Made by a program: the position numbers and the translations under genes. Shown here in pieces: positions 7,677 to 16,523 of a stretch of DNA of 21,094 nt. Within the stretch, counting starts at the first letter, position 1; every line of letters begins with the position of its first letter. Under the pieces are notes generated by a model. It made no database searches and was not told the origin of the DNA. It was given only the letters and a program-made list of their open reading frames with translations. The stretch spans positions 1 through 21,094 of the forward strand of contig JAURQC010000074.1 in NCBI GenBank assembly GCA_030836325.1, given 5' to 3'. This DNA is from Candidatus Nanopelagicales bacterium. GTDB taxonomy: Bacteria; Actinomycetota; Actinomycetes; S36-B12.

Positions 7677-8626
7677 GCACGGGTACCGACGACACCTCAG
7701 CCCAACACCGACTCGGGCTGCTCCTTGGCGTATCCGCATGGGTGATGTGGGGCCTTTTCCCTCTGTACTTCACCCTTCTTGATCAGGTGGCACCCCTTGA
7801 GGTGGTCGCCCATCGGATTATCTGGACTCTGGTCTTTCTCATCATCGTGATTTCTATCGCTCGCAATTGGGGCAGTGTGCGACGGGCAATGAATAAGCGC
7901 ACGCTGCTGATACTGCTTGTTGCAGCCGTGTTTATCTCTATCAACTGGCTTGTCTACGTCTACGCCGTTGCCAGCGACCAACTTGTCCAAGCCTCACTCG
8001 GCTACTTCATCAATCCACTCATCTCAGTTGCGCTCGGAGTGCTGTTGCTCCGCGAACGTCTGCGTCGTCTTCAGTGGGTGGCGGTCGTCATCGCGATCGT
8101 GGCGGTCGTCATCTTGACCGTCAGCTACGGGGCACTGCCGTGGATCAGTCTCACTCTCGGCCTGAGCTTTGGCATGTACGGCCTTCTCAAGAAACTCGCC
8201 AACGTCGGATCCACGGACAGCCTGGTGATCGAGACTGCTGCCTTGGCGCCCTTCGCCCTAGCCCTGATGGGGGTGTGGGAGGCAAACGGACAAGCCGCCT
8301 TCGCGCTCGATGGCTGGCAGATAAGCGTGCTGCTGATACTGCTCGGCCCGGTTACGGCCCTGCCGCTCTTGGCCTTCGGTGGGGCCGCAACGCGTATCCC
8401 GCTCTCCACGTTGGGTGTCCTTCAATACATCACGCCGATCTTCCAGTTCAGCATCGGCGTCTTCATCTTCGGCGAAGCGATGCCTGGATCTCGCTGGCTC
8501 GGTTTCCTGTTCATCTGGTCCGCCCTAGTGGTCTTTTCCACCGACGCCTACCGTCATTCCCGAAACAGGCAGCAAACCAAGAACGAAAAACTGATTGAGG
8601 AACTCGAGATCGGTGAGGTTACGTGA
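7673..8626 (+). CDS. rarD: RarD-type EamA/DMT-superfamily permease (CTG start proposed)
   Basis: This inner-membrane transporter of the drug/metabolite superfamily has about ten hydrophobic helices. It resembles RarD along its whole length: GLFPLYF in helix 1, HRIIWT, ASLGYFINPLISVALG, STLGVLQYITPIFQF, then a charged C-terminal tail. The substrate is unknown. The first standard start codon is GTG at 7742, but that would cut helix 1 in half. The in-frame codons upstream encode RLGLLLGVSAWVMWG, the expected first half. No ATG, GTG or TTG lies between the in-frame stop at 7601 and 7742. I therefore propose CTG at 7673, which overlaps the korB TGA as CTGA and gives 317 residues; CTG at 7718 is an alternative. 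From GTG at 7742 it would be 294 residues. It is probably cotranscribed with korAB, although a functional link is not evident. Confidence 0.85.
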   Translation: MSTGTDDTSAQHRLGLLLGVSAWVMWGLFPLYFTLLDQVAPLEVVAHRIIWTLVFLIIVISIARNWGSVRRAMNKRTLLILLVAAVFISINWLVYVYAVASDQLVQASLGYFINPLISVALGVLLLRERLRRLQWVAVVIAIVAVVILTVSYGALPWISLTLGLSFGMYGLLKKLANVGSTDSLVIETAALAPFALALMGVWEANGQAAFALDGWQISVLLILLGPVTALPLLAFGGAATRIPLSTLGVLQYITPIFQFSIGVFIFGEAMPGSRWLGFLFIWSALVVFSTDAYRHSRNRQQTKNEKLIEELEIGEVT

Positions 8627-8672
8627 ACTAGCCTTCAATGAGGATGTAGGAAAAGTCACTCGCTAGTTCGCG
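8622..8672. terminator. Inverted repeat across the convergent gene junction, possible bidirectional 3'-end structure
   Basis: CGTGAACTAGC (8622-8632) pairs with GCTAGTTCGCG (8662-8672): ten Watson-Crick pairs plus one G-T, with a 29-base loop. It covers the rarD stop codon and the stop of the repeat protein, which are separated by a single base. There is no T-run of the kind found at classic terminators, so it may be an RNA-end-stabilising hairpin instead of a terminator. The role is inferred only from position. Confidence 0.35.
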
Positions 8673-10403
8673 CAGATTCGTCGCCAATACCTGTCTCGCG
8701 CAGATGTAGGTGCCAGCGCCGCTCCGAGGCCGATGTTGGACCGTGACCGTGTCATATCCGGGATTCAATTCATCAAACGGCACCCGCTCAACAATCTCGC
8801 ATGGACCCCCTTCGGTACGGGCTGTCCCAATTTCGCCTTGCCGGTACACCCAGGTTTCCTCGCGTTGGTCGTTCGCGCGCCCTGAGACCGCAAAAACGAT
8901 GTCCACCAATTCCTTCTCCGAAACTGACTTCACTTCTGGGACGATCGGAGTACGAGGAATCAATGCGGTGTCCTCCAATTTGGTATCCCAGAGCATCGTG
9001 ATATTCGGAGCATTCACTGGGCGAAGCGTCTGGACATCGAAGGCCGTGTTGAAAAAGCCGCCTGCGACGATTCGCTCGCCCTCGAGTTCCCCAATCGTCA
9101 TGCCTCGTCCAGGCATTAGCGAGCCGTCAGGGCACGCATCGAAGAGACCGCCAGGGCGACCTCGACTGTCCATAAAGGTCCAATCGGCAGTTAGATCCGA
9201 GTTTAGGCGCGCGACTCCCACCGAGTTGTGGCTGCTTCCGTCGAGGTTAACCAGACCGTTAAATCGACCGGCGATAACGTAGCCACCGTTCCTGGTGGGG
9301 ACGATCTTGTGGACCTCTAGCGGAACAGGTGAGACAGCCTGTGCCCCGCCAGTCGCGTCAGTCCGCTCGACACAGTCTCCAAGCGTCGCTTGCACAAGAC
9401 GAGGCGCCTGTGATCGAACTCTCTGACCTCCAAGAACCGCGAGACCACGGGCCGCAGAATCCGAGCCAAAACTCGTGAACGATCCACCCACCACCGCAGG
9501 CGAGTTCGGCTGCTGCACGATGCTGAAAACCTGACCGTTCTCTCTTCCCGCGCGGGCTCCTCCTTCGAAGGTGCTCATCAGCTCTCCACGGGTCGAAATT
9601 TGGGCGATGCTACCCACTTTCTCACCCTGGTACTTGTCGAAGATTCCCCCAATAAGGATGGAATCGTCGGGCCTCGTCGCGATGGTGAAAATCATCGGGT
9701 CACGCAAAGCAGTGCGTCGACGATCCTTGATATTCAACTGTGATTCGAAAGTTGGATCGAGGCGAAGCACGCGATCCTCTCCGAGAATGACTCGGGCCAC
9801 TCCTTTTGCCGGTCGCTTGCTGAACCGACTGAATTGCCCTCCGACAAGGAAGACGCCGGGCGCAACGGTTTCAATGTCAAATACAAGACCGTTAAATCCA
9901 CGATCGGGGAAACCGTTTCGCCCCGAAGAAGGAGGCTCTTCGAATCTAAAGCTCGGGTCTTCACGGCCAAACTGATCAACGAGTTTGATGGTGTCACCGT
10001 CCGCGAACTGGCCGCCTAGCAGATAGAAACTGTTGCCAATGGGCTCAATCGCAAATACGTTGTTACCGAACTCGACGAGGGTATCTCCAAATCGAATTTG
10101 TATGGGGGAGACCTCAAGACGAAAATTTGGATCAGAACTGCCGTCATTTCGGATCGCGACTATTCCCGGAGTATCGAATCCTCGATACGAATCGAACGCA
10201 CCCCCAACGAGGAATCCAGTCTCAGTTCCAACGATATCTCCGTAGATCTCGGGAGTGTTGCCCTCCTCTCGGCCGAAGCCTGCACCTGCATTGAACTCCA
10301 GATCCACAGCGCCCGGACGTGCTTGATCAGCAGCGACCACCCCGGTCACCGAACCCAATGTCAAAGCGACGCTCAGGCCTACAACAGTTGCGGAACGATA
10401 CAT
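8628..10403 (-). CDS. Secreted protein with seven delta-60 (DUF5122-type) repeats
   Basis: I recognise the repeat type but not a specific function. The 591-residue protein begins with a signal peptide (about 1-24, cleavage near VVA-AD). Seven units follow, centred on a hydrophobic-GG-x-F core: FLVGGAFDSY (64), FYLLGGQF (126), FLVGGQFSRF (185), ILIGGIFDKY (249), AVVGGSFTSF (303), YVIAGRFNGL (375) and RIVAGGFFNT (444). Several end in the delta-60 pattern of asp/gly-rich turn plus D-x-x-F. Spacing is 54-72 residues, which would suit a seven-bladed propeller. A C-terminal region (about 485-591) is different and unrecognised. Four cysteines (344, 424, 535, 568) could form two disulfides. No lipobox, LPxTG or anchor is visible. 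The ATG at 10403 follows AGGAGG at 10411-10416. Sampled lines are only 42-52% GC, below the neighbours, which may indicate transfer. Confidence 0.82.
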   Translation of the reverse strand: MYRSATVVGLSVALTLGSVTGVVAADQARPGAVDLEFNAGAGFGREEGNTPEIYGDIVGTETGFLVGGAFDSYRGFDTPGIVAIRNDGSSDPNFRLEVSPIQIRFGDTLVEFGNNVFAIEPIGNSFYLLGGQFADGDTIKLVDQFGREDPSFRFEEPPSSGRNGFPDRGFNGLVFDIETVAPGVFLVGGQFSRFSKRPAKGVARVILGEDRVLRLDPTFESQLNIKDRRRTALRDPMIFTIATRPDDSILIGGIFDKYQGEKVGSIAQISTRGELMSTFEGGARAGRENGQVFSIVQQPNSPAVVGGSFTSFGSDSAARGLAVLGGQRVRSQAPRLVQATLGDCVERTDATGGAQAVSPVPLEVHKIVPTRNGGYVIAGRFNGLVNLDGSSHNSVGVARLNSDLTADWTFMDSRGRPGGLFDACPDGSLMPGRGMTIGELEGERIVAGGFFNTAFDVQTLRPVNAPNITMLWDTKLEDTALIPRTPIVPEVKSVSEKELVDIVFAVSGRANDQREETWVYRQGEIGTARTEGGPCEIVERVPFDELNPGYDTVTVQHRPRSGAGTYICARQVLATNLRELASDFSYILIEG

Positions 10404-10460
10404 GTGCGAACCTCCTCGCCAGATACTGACACAACGTTGAGCCAACTGAGAAGGCAGTGA
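10404..10460 (-). promoter_or_regulatory. 5' region of the secreted repeat protein
   Basis: Only 57 bp separate the operon terminator from the start of the repeat protein. If that gene is transcribed independently its promoter must lie here or overlap the terminator. I see a strong AGGAGG at 10411-10416 (seven bases from the ATG) and a weak TATCTG-like element, but no -35/-10 pair I would defend. Confidence 0.3.
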
Positions 10461-10485
10461 GAAAAGTGGGGTGCTAGTACCCCAC
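10461..10485 (-). terminator. Rho-independent terminator of the nuo/polyprenyl-synthase operon
   Basis: On the minus strand a GTGGGGT/ACCCCAC stem of at least seven pairs (10485-10466), with a short loop containing CTAG, is followed directly by TTTTC. It begins 36 bp past the stop of the polyprenyl synthase and precedes the next gene on the same strand, which is where the operon would be expected to end. Confidence 0.75.
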
Positions 10486-10520
10486 CCGGAGCCAAGGAAG
10501 GACGTGAATATTCGGCGCAC

Positions 10521-11519
10521 CTAGCCAGTGCGATTGACAACGTAATCGCACAGAGCTTCAAGCGCTTCCTTGGCTGGACCCTCGGGCAGCGGCTCCAGCG
10601 TCCGACGAGCATCGCCTGCCCAGCGCCGGGCTTCCTCGCGGGCCGACTCCAACGCAGGGTGCGCACGCAGCAACTCGAGTGCACGGGCATGTTCACCGTC
10701 GTCGGGAATGGGGCCGGACAGGAATCCGATCAAAGGTTCATCCGCTGGATCGTCACTCCCCTGAGCGATCAGGGTCGCCAGGGTGGGGACACCTTCTCTG
10801 AGATCGGTACCCGGCGACTTGCCTGACTGTGTTGCATCCGAGGCGATGTCCACAATGTCGTCTGCAAGCTGGAAGGCGACGCCGATGGCTTCGCCGAACC
10901 GGCTCATGATGTCGACGGTCGCCTGGTCCGCTCCAGCCATCATGGTCCCGAACCGACCCGCGGTGGCAATCAGCGATCCCGTCTTGTCCGAGAGAACTTG
11001 GAGGTGGTGCTTCACCGGATCGATGCCGTCATCGGGGCCGACGCTTTCGCGTATCTGCCCGGTGCACAGGCGCTCGAACGTCTGCGCCTGAATACGGACC
11101 GCATCCGGGCCGAGGTCGGCAAGGATGTCCGAGGCCCGCGCGAAGAGGAAATCACCGGTGAGGATTGCGATCGAGTTATCCCAGCGGGCGTTCGCCGACG
11201 GAGCCCCCCGGCGCAGCTGGGCCTCGTCCATGACGTCGTCGTGGTAGAGCGTTGCCAAGTGTGTCAGCTCAACCACTACCGCGGCCTTCATGACGTCGTC
11301 GTTCGCCGGATGGGGGCCGAAGTGCGACGCCAGCACCGTCAAGAGCGGCCGAAACCTCTTGCCACCGGCGTCAACAAGGTGTCGGGACGTCTCGGTCACG
11401 AAGGGGTAGTCGCTGACCACCGCGCTGCGCAGGGCGATCTCCACCTCTTCCAAAGCGGCGGCAAGCGAAGAATCGAAGGCAGGATCGACCGACAGTTCGC
11501 CAAGCGGGCTTTCGGTCAT
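10521..11519 (-). CDS. Long-chain all-trans polyprenyl diphosphate synthase
   Basis: This cytosolic or membrane-associated prenyltransferase of 332 residues condenses isopentenyl diphosphate units into a long isoprenoid, probably the menaquinone side chain. Both aspartate-rich motifs are present: DDVMD at 94-98 (first) and DDIVD at 220-224 (second). GGKRFRP at 52-58 binds the substrate diphosphate. The residue five before the first motif is a small alanine (A89), which in this family permits chains longer than farnesyl or geranylgeranyl. The ATG at 11519 lies only 12 bp after the nuoN stop, so it is the last gene of the nuo operon. That placement fits provision of the quinone that complex I reduces. 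Exact chain length (C35-C50) cannot be read from the sequence. A terminator follows at 10461-10485. Confidence 0.92.
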   Translation of the reverse strand: MTESPLGELSVDPAFDSSLAAALEEVEIALRSAVVSDYPFVTETSRHLVDAGGKRFRPLLTVLASHFGPHPANDDVMKAAVVVELTHLATLYHDDVMDEAQLRRGAPSANARWDNSIAILTGDFLFARASDILADLGPDAVRIQAQTFERLCTGQIRESVGPDDGIDPVKHHLQVLSDKTGSLIATAGRFGTMMAGADQATVDIMSRFGEAIGVAFQLADDIVDIASDATQSGKSPGTDLREGVPTLATLIAQGSDDPADEPLIGFLSGPIPDDGEHARALELLRAHPALESAREEARRWAGDARRTLEPLPEGPAKEALEALCDYVVNRTG

Positions 11520-11531
11520 GGCTCGACGGTA

Positions 11532-13064
11532 CTACCGGATGAAGACATCGGCATTTGTGACCAGATCCAAGATGGGCTGGGGAACCACACCCAAGATCAC
11601 AGTCACAGCCACGCCCGCCGCCAGGGCGACGGTGGTGAAGGCTGAGGGGATCGCCACGGACGCCGTCTGCTCGGTCTCCTGGGCGAAGAACATGACCACG
11701 ATCACCCGTACGTAGAAGAAGGCGGCAATCAGGCTGGCAACCACACCCACGAGGACCAGCCAGACCATGCCCGCCTCGATTGCCGCCGCGAACACTCCGA
11801 ACTTGCCGACGAATCCGGACGTGAGCGGGATTCCGGCCAAACCCAGCATGAATATCGCGAAGGCGGATGCCACGATCGGCGATTTCCGACCGATACCCGC
11901 CCAGGATGCCAGATTCGTTGCCTCGCCGTTGGGATCACGGATCATCGAGATGATCGCGAAGGCTCCGATCGTGGTGAAACCGTAGGCAATGAGATAGAAC
12001 ATCGTGCTTGCGATGCCAGCAGCGGACGCAGCGGCTACACCGATAAGGATGAAGCCAGCCTGGGCGACCGAAGAGTAAGCGAGCATGCGCTTCACATCGG
12101 TCTGGACGACCGCCACGATCGAACCCACGAGCATCGTCAGGATCGCCACGATCCAGATGATGGGCTCCCAATCCCAGCGAACACCACCGAAGGCCACGTA
12201 GAGGATGCGCAGCAGTGCGCCAAAGGCCGCGATCTTGACCGTTGCGGCCATGAAACCGGTGACGGGCGTGGGCGCTCCCTGGTAAACATCAGGCACCCAC
12301 TGATGGAACGGCACCGCGCCGACCTTGAACAGCAGGCCGATGAGGACCATGCCCAGGCCGATCATCAAGACAAGCGACTCACCGGGCTTGCTGGTGACGG
12401 TCTGGGCGATTTCGGGGAACGTGATGGAACCTGCATAGCCGTAAACGAGTGCCGCCCCGTAGAGGAAGAAGGCGGATGAGAAAGCACCGAGGAGGAAGTA
12501 CTTCAGGGCAGCTTCCTGGCTGAGCAAACGACGACGCCTGGCCATGCCGGTCATCAAGTACAACGGCAGGGACATGACTTCTAAGGCGATGAACATCACG
12601 AGCAAATCGTTCGCCGAGACGAAAAGCATCATGCCGAGGACCGCGAACAGCGTCAGTGGCCAGATCTCGGTCTGCAGGTAGCCGCGCTGGGTGAACTGCT
12701 TCTCTTCCTCCGAGCCAGGGAGGGAAGACACCCGTGAGGCGAAGGCATCTCCCACGGAATCGATCGAGCGCTCGGCCATTAATGCCGCCCCGAGGATCGA
12801 GATGACCACGATTGCACCCTGCAGGACCAGAGCGGGACCGTCGATCACCACCGCCTGTCCGGCCGTAACCGTCCGAGTCGAAGCGTTGATAACGATCAGC
12901 ACGGCAGCTGCGATGAGCGAGCCGAACACGATGAGCAACTGCAGGTAGCGTCGAACGCCACGAGGAGTGAAGGCCTCGACGAGGACAGAGACGATCGCGG
13001 CGGCAAAGACAACGATCATCGGGGCGATCGCTACATAGTCGATGGCAGGAGGCGTGTAGTTCAC
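11532..13064 (-). CDS. nuoN: NADH-quinone oxidoreductase subunit N
   Basis: This antiporter-like membrane subunit of complex I has 510 residues and about 14 helices, and contributes one proton channel of the membrane arm. The family pattern PFHQWVPDVYQGAPTPVTGF is followed by the helix containing AATVKIAAFGALLR with its conserved lysine. Further on, LVGSIVAVVQTDVKRMLAYS and SVAQAGFILIG are typical of NuoN. The start is GTG at 13064, set by a near-perfect AAGGAGGT (13077-13070) five bases upstream and a 4-bp GTGA overlap with the nuoM stop. An internal soluble stretch at about 96-120 (RVSSLPGSEEEKQF) interrupts the N-terminal helices, as seen in actinobacterial NuoN. Confidence 0.96.
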   Translation of the reverse strand: MNYTPPAIDYVAIAPMIVVFAAAIVSVLVEAFTPRGVRRYLQLLIVFGSLIAAAVLIVINASTRTVTAGQAVVIDGPALVLQGAIVVISILGAALMAERSIDSVGDAFASRVSSLPGSEEEKQFTQRGYLQTEIWPLTLFAVLGMMLFVSANDLLVMFIALEVMSLPLYLMTGMARRRRLLSQEAALKYFLLGAFSSAFFLYGAALVYGYAGSITFPEIAQTVTSKPGESLVLMIGLGMVLIGLLFKVGAVPFHQWVPDVYQGAPTPVTGFMAATVKIAAFGALLRILYVAFGGVRWDWEPIIWIVAILTMLVGSIVAVVQTDVKRMLAYSSVAQAGFILIGVAAASAAGIASTMFYLIAYGFTTIGAFAIISMIRDPNGEATNLASWAGIGRKSPIVASAFAIFMLGLAGIPLTSGFVGKFGVFAAAIEAGMVWLVLVGVVASLIAAFFYVRVIVVMFFAQETEQTASVAIPSAFTTVALAAGVAVTVILGVVPQPILDLVTNADVFIR

Positions 13065-14608
13065 TGCTGACCTCCTTCACTCGAGAGCACGGGGTCTGGG
13101 TCGACCGCCGAGATGGTGTTCATGGTCCAGTCGACCGCTGGGTTGATGACGTTCAGCAGCGGTGCTGGGTAGAAGCCCAGGGTGATGGTGAGCGCGGCAA
13201 TCGGTACGAGTGCCGTGATCTCCCGGCCCTTGAGGTCGGTGATGCCTTCGACGCTCGGATTGACTGGTCCGGTCATGGACTTCTGGTAGAGCCGCAGCAC
13301 GTAGGCCGCGGTAATCACGATGCCCAGGGTGGCGACGGCGCCGACCCACAAGTAGCGCTCGAAGGCACCCAGCAGCACGAGGAACTCACCCACGAAGGAC
13401 ACCAGGCCTGGTAGAGCTAGCGAGGACAGCGCCGCTACCAGGAAGAAGCCGGCCAGCACCGGAGCAACCTTGTTGACACCGCCATAGTCGGAAATGAGAG
13501 CCGACTGGCGACGCCTGGACATCAAGAACCCGGCGGTCAGGAACAACGCGGCCGTGGAGAGACCGTGCGCCACCATGTACACCACGGAACCGGACTGCCC
13601 AGCGCTGGTGAAGACAAAAATGCCAAGGGCGATGAATCCGAAGTGGGACATCGAGGAATAGGCGAACAGTCGCTTCATGTCCTGCGCGGTGAGAGCCACG
13701 TAAGCGCCGTAGAAGATGCCGATCAGCGCCATGCCGATGACCACGGGTGCGTAGAACTCACTTGCAGCAGGAAAGATCGGCAGGCAATAGCGGATCATTC
13801 CGAAGGTGCCCACCTTGTCCAGAACACCGATCAGGAGCACCGAGGTGCCTGGCTTGGACTGAGCAGCAGCGTCCGGCAGCCAGGTATGGAATGGCCACAG
13901 CGGGGCCTTGATCGCGAAGGCGAAGAAGAAGCCGAGGAACAGCATCTTCTGGGTGTTCGGATCCATGTCCATGCCCACGAGAGACAGGAAGTCAAAGGTT
14001 CCGGTGCCAAGTTCTTGTGCCGAGACGACGTATAGGCCTATCAACGAAGCGAGCATGAACAGCCCACCGAGCAGGCTGTAGAGCAAGAACTTGATGGCGG
14101 CGTAGGAGCGCTGCGGACCGCCGTAGCGACCGATCATGAAGTAAACCGGCACCAGCATGACTTCGAAGAAGACATAGAACAAGAACACGTCGGTGGCCGA
14201 GAACACACCGATCATCAAGGCTTCCAGAGCCAAGATCAATGCGAAGTAGCCCTTGACCGAACCCTCGGACTCTTGATCTCCCTCGATGTCGCGCCAGCCG
14301 GCGAGGATGACGATGGGAACGAGTGTGGCCGCAAGGGCGACGAGCACGAGTCCGATGCCGTCCAGCCCCACGGAGTAGGAGATGCCGAAGGCAGGGATCC
14401 AGGGATAGGACTCCACAAACTGGAACGGAGCGCTGGAAGCTCCATCGAACTGGAGCGCCATGGCAATGGTCAGCGCGAGCACAGCAAACGAGACAACGAG
14501 CGCGACCTGCTTGGCGAGCGTCGGCTTCGATCTGGGCAGTAAGGCGACCACGATGCTGCCGACCAACGGCAGCACCCCGAGGGTGGTCAACCAGGGGAAC
14601 GCACTCAC
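13061..14608 (-). CDS. nuoM: NADH-quinone oxidoreductase subunit M
   Basis: This antiporter-like proton-pumping subunit of the complex I membrane arm has 515 residues and about 14 transmembrane helices. Recognisable segments are FYVFFEVMLVPVYFMIG with the conserved channel glutamate, WPFHTWLPDAAAQSKPGTS, and the following VLDKVGTFGMIRYCL, an actinobacterial form of the NuoM lysine helix. YSSMSHFGFIALG follows. The start is GTG at 14608, whose first base is the last base of the nuoL TAG, so translation is probably coupled. The stop overlaps the nuoN start by 4 bp. The C-terminal residues after the last helix are short and acidic. Confidence 0.96.
   Translation of the reverse strand: MSAFPWLTTLGVLPLVGSIVVALLPRSKPTLAKQVALVVSFAVLALTIAMALQFDGASSAPFQFVESYPWIPAFGISYSVGLDGIGLVLVALAATLVPIVILAGWRDIEGDQESEGSVKGYFALILALEALMIGVFSATDVFLFYVFFEVMLVPVYFMIGRYGGPQRSYAAIKFLLYSLLGGLFMLASLIGLYVVSAQELGTGTFDFLSLVGMDMDPNTQKMLFLGFFFAFAIKAPLWPFHTWLPDAAAQSKPGTSVLLIGVLDKVGTFGMIRYCLPIFPAASEFYAPVVIGMALIGIFYGAYVALTAQDMKRLFAYSSMSHFGFIALGIFVFTSAGQSGSVVYMVAHGLSTAALFLTAGFLMSRRRQSALISDYGGVNKVAPVLAGFFLVAALSSLALPGLVSFVGEFLVLLGAFERYLWVGAVATLGIVITAAYVLRLYQKSMTGPVNPSVEGITDLKGREITALVPIAALTITLGFYPAPLLNVINPAVDWTMNTISAVDPDPVLSSEGGQQ
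13070..13077 (-). promoter_or_regulatory. Strong Shine-Dalgarno fixing the nuoN GTG start
   Basis: AAGGAGGT on the minus strand lies inside the 3' end of nuoM, five bases before the nuoN GTG. It is the best anti-16S match noticed in the nuo segment and may keep nuoN translation independent of coupling. Confidence 0.7.
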
Positions 14609-16500
14609 TACAGCCTCACCAGGATCAGCGCGAGGGCGACGATGAGGGCGCCCCCGACCATGGACAACGCGTACGAACGGGCGAACCCGCTTTGACTACG
14701 CCGCAACCGGCGTGCGAGATCTCCGACGAAGGCCCCGGTCCAGTTGACGAAACCGTCGACCGCCTTGGTGTCGAAAGTGGTTAGCGCATCGGCCGTGCGG
14801 TACGTCGGCTGCACCACCAGGACATCGTTCACGGCATCGCCGTAAAGGTCCTGACGCGCAGCCCGCGTGAGCACGTTGCCCCGCGGCGCCTCGACCGGCA
14901 CGTCCTTGCGGGCGTACATAACCCAACCGATGATGGCACCGATGATGACGACTATGAGCGTGACGCCAATGTAGAACGACGTCGGCAACGGCGTCGGTAC
15001 GGACTCGTATCCGACGACCGGCTCGAGCCATTCTTCAATGTTGCCCCAGAAGAGCAGCGCCATCCCCATGAACGTGGAGCCGATCGCCAAGATGATCAGC
15101 GGAATCGTCATGACCGCCGGGGACTCGTGCGGATGAGCGTCGTCCTCCCAGCGCTTTTTGCCGAAGAAGGTCATCGCGATCATCCGGGTCATGTAGAAAC
15201 CGGTGATGCCCGCAGCCAGGATGGCGGCGGCACCGATCACCCAGTTGCGCTCGAAAGCGGCGTGGATAATTTCGTCCTTCGACCAGAAGCCGGAGAACGG
15301 AGGGATGCCGATAATTGCGAGGTACCCGGCCATGAAGGTGATGAATGTGATCACCATGACGCCCTTGAGCGCGCCATACCTGCGCATGTTGACGTTGTCG
15401 TTCATGCCGTGCATGACCGATCCAGCACCGAGGAACAAACCGGCCTTGAATACGCCATGTGTGAGCAGGTGGAAAATCGCGAAGACGTAGCCGATCGGCC
15501 CCAGACCAGCAGCAAAAACCATGTACCCGATCTGGCTCATGGTTGATCCAGCCAGAGACTTCTTGATGTCGTCCTTGGCCGAACCGATGATGGCACCCAT
15601 GAAGATGGTGATCAGGCCAACGACGACGACGGCCGTCGCGGCCCACGCGGCTGCGTCGTAGATCGCGTTGCTGCGGGCAATGAGGTACACGCCGGCGGTC
15701 ACCATCGTTGCAGCGTGGATGAGGGCCGAGACCGGGGTCGGACCCTCCATCGCGTCCAAGAGCCAGGCTTGGAGAGGGAACTGTGCGGACTTACCGGCGG
15801 CTGCAAGCAAGAGCAGGAGGCCGATGGCAGTGAGCGTGCCCTCACTGGCCTCACTCGCCTGACCGAACACATCCTGGAACGTGATCGAACCGAAGGTGAT
15901 GAAGATCAGCATGATCGCCAGGGAAAGGCCAACGTCACCGACCCGGTTGATGATGAATGCCTTCTTCGCAGCGGCGGCGGCGCTCGGCTTTTGCTGCCAG
16001 AAACCAATCAACAGATAGCTGGCAAGACCAACGCCCTCCCAGCCGACATAGAGCAGGAGGTAGTTGTTAGCCAGCACCAAGATGAGCATCGCGGCAACGA
16101 ACAAGTTCAGGTATCCGAAGAACTTCCGACGATCGGGGTCGTGGGACATGTAGCCGAGTGAGTAGATGTGGATCAGGGCACCGACGATGGTGATGAGCAA
16201 CACGAAGACCATTGAGAGCTGGTCCAACTGCAGCGCGAAGGACGCTTGGAATGATCCAACAAAGACCCAGTCGTAGACGTTCTGAACCACGGTCCGCTGC
16301 TCGGCGGGCTGGTCCATCATCGCTAGCAGCATCAGCACGCCGAGCACCGCGGACCCAACCACGGTCAGCACACCGAGGTAGGGACCCCAGGAGTTTGTTC
16401 GTCGACCGCCGAAGAGAAGGATCACCGCACCTGCAGCCGGGAGTGCTATCAACACCCACAGCAGTGCGAAGATCCCCTCGGCGGGGATGATCTCGGTCAC
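14608..16500 (-). CDS. nuoL: NADH-quinone oxidoreductase subunit L
   Basis: This is the distal antiporter-like subunit of complex I, with 630 residues and about 16 helices plus the lateral helix expected near the C-terminus. Signature segments are [16 protein letters not shown], the [20 protein letters not shown] channel region followed by [15 protein letters not shown], and [10 protein letters not shown] charged stretch near 540-600 lies before the final hydrophobic helix, matching the lateral-helix region. The start is GTG at 16500, 23 bp after the nuoK stop, with AGGA at the right distance. That is the widest gap within the visible nuo genes. The stop overlaps the nuoM start by one base. 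Confidence 0.96.
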   Translation of the reverse strand: MTEIIPAEGIFALLWVLIALPAAGAVILLFGGRRTNSWGPYLGVLTVVGSAVLGVLMLLAMMDQPAEQRTVVQNVYDWVFVGSFQASFALQLDQLSMVFVLLITIVGALIHIYSLGYMSHDPDRRKFFGYLNLFVAAMLILVLANNYLLLYVGWEGVGLASYLLIGFWQQKPSAAAAAKKAFIINRVGDVGLSLAIMLIFITFGSITFQDVFGQASEASEGTLTAIGLLLLLAAAGKSAQFPLQAWLLDAMEGPTPVSALIHAATMVTAGVYLIARSNAIYDAAAWAATAVVVVGLITIFMGAIIGSAKDDIKKSLAGSTMSQIGYMVFAAGLGPIGYVFAIFHLLTHGVFKAGLFLGAGSVMHGMNDNVNMRRYGALKGVMVITFITFMAGYLAIIGIPPFSGFWSKDEIIHAAFERNWVIGAAAILAAGITGFYMTRMIAMTFFGKKRWEDDAHPHESPAVMTIPLIILAIGSTFMGMALLFWGNIEEWLEPVVGYESVPTPLPTSFYIGVTLIVVIIGAIIGWVMYARKDVPVEAPRGNVLTRAARQDLYGDAVNDVLVVQPTYRTADALTTFDTKAVDGFVNWTGAFVGDLARRLRRSQSGFARSYALSMVGGALIVALALILVRL

Positions 16501-16523
16501 GTAGTCGTCCTATTCGCTATTGG

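Noticed and set aside
10998..11645. Plus-strand open frame of 215 codons opposite the polyprenyl synthase
   Set aside because: It is the antisense of a gene with intact catalytic motifs, has no domain of its own, and runs across the nuoN-synthase junction.
13565..14035. Plus-strand open frame of 156 codons inside nuoM
   Set aside because: It is antisense to transmembrane coding sequence, giving a His/Asp/Glu/Gln-rich shadow protein; no ribosome site or domain.
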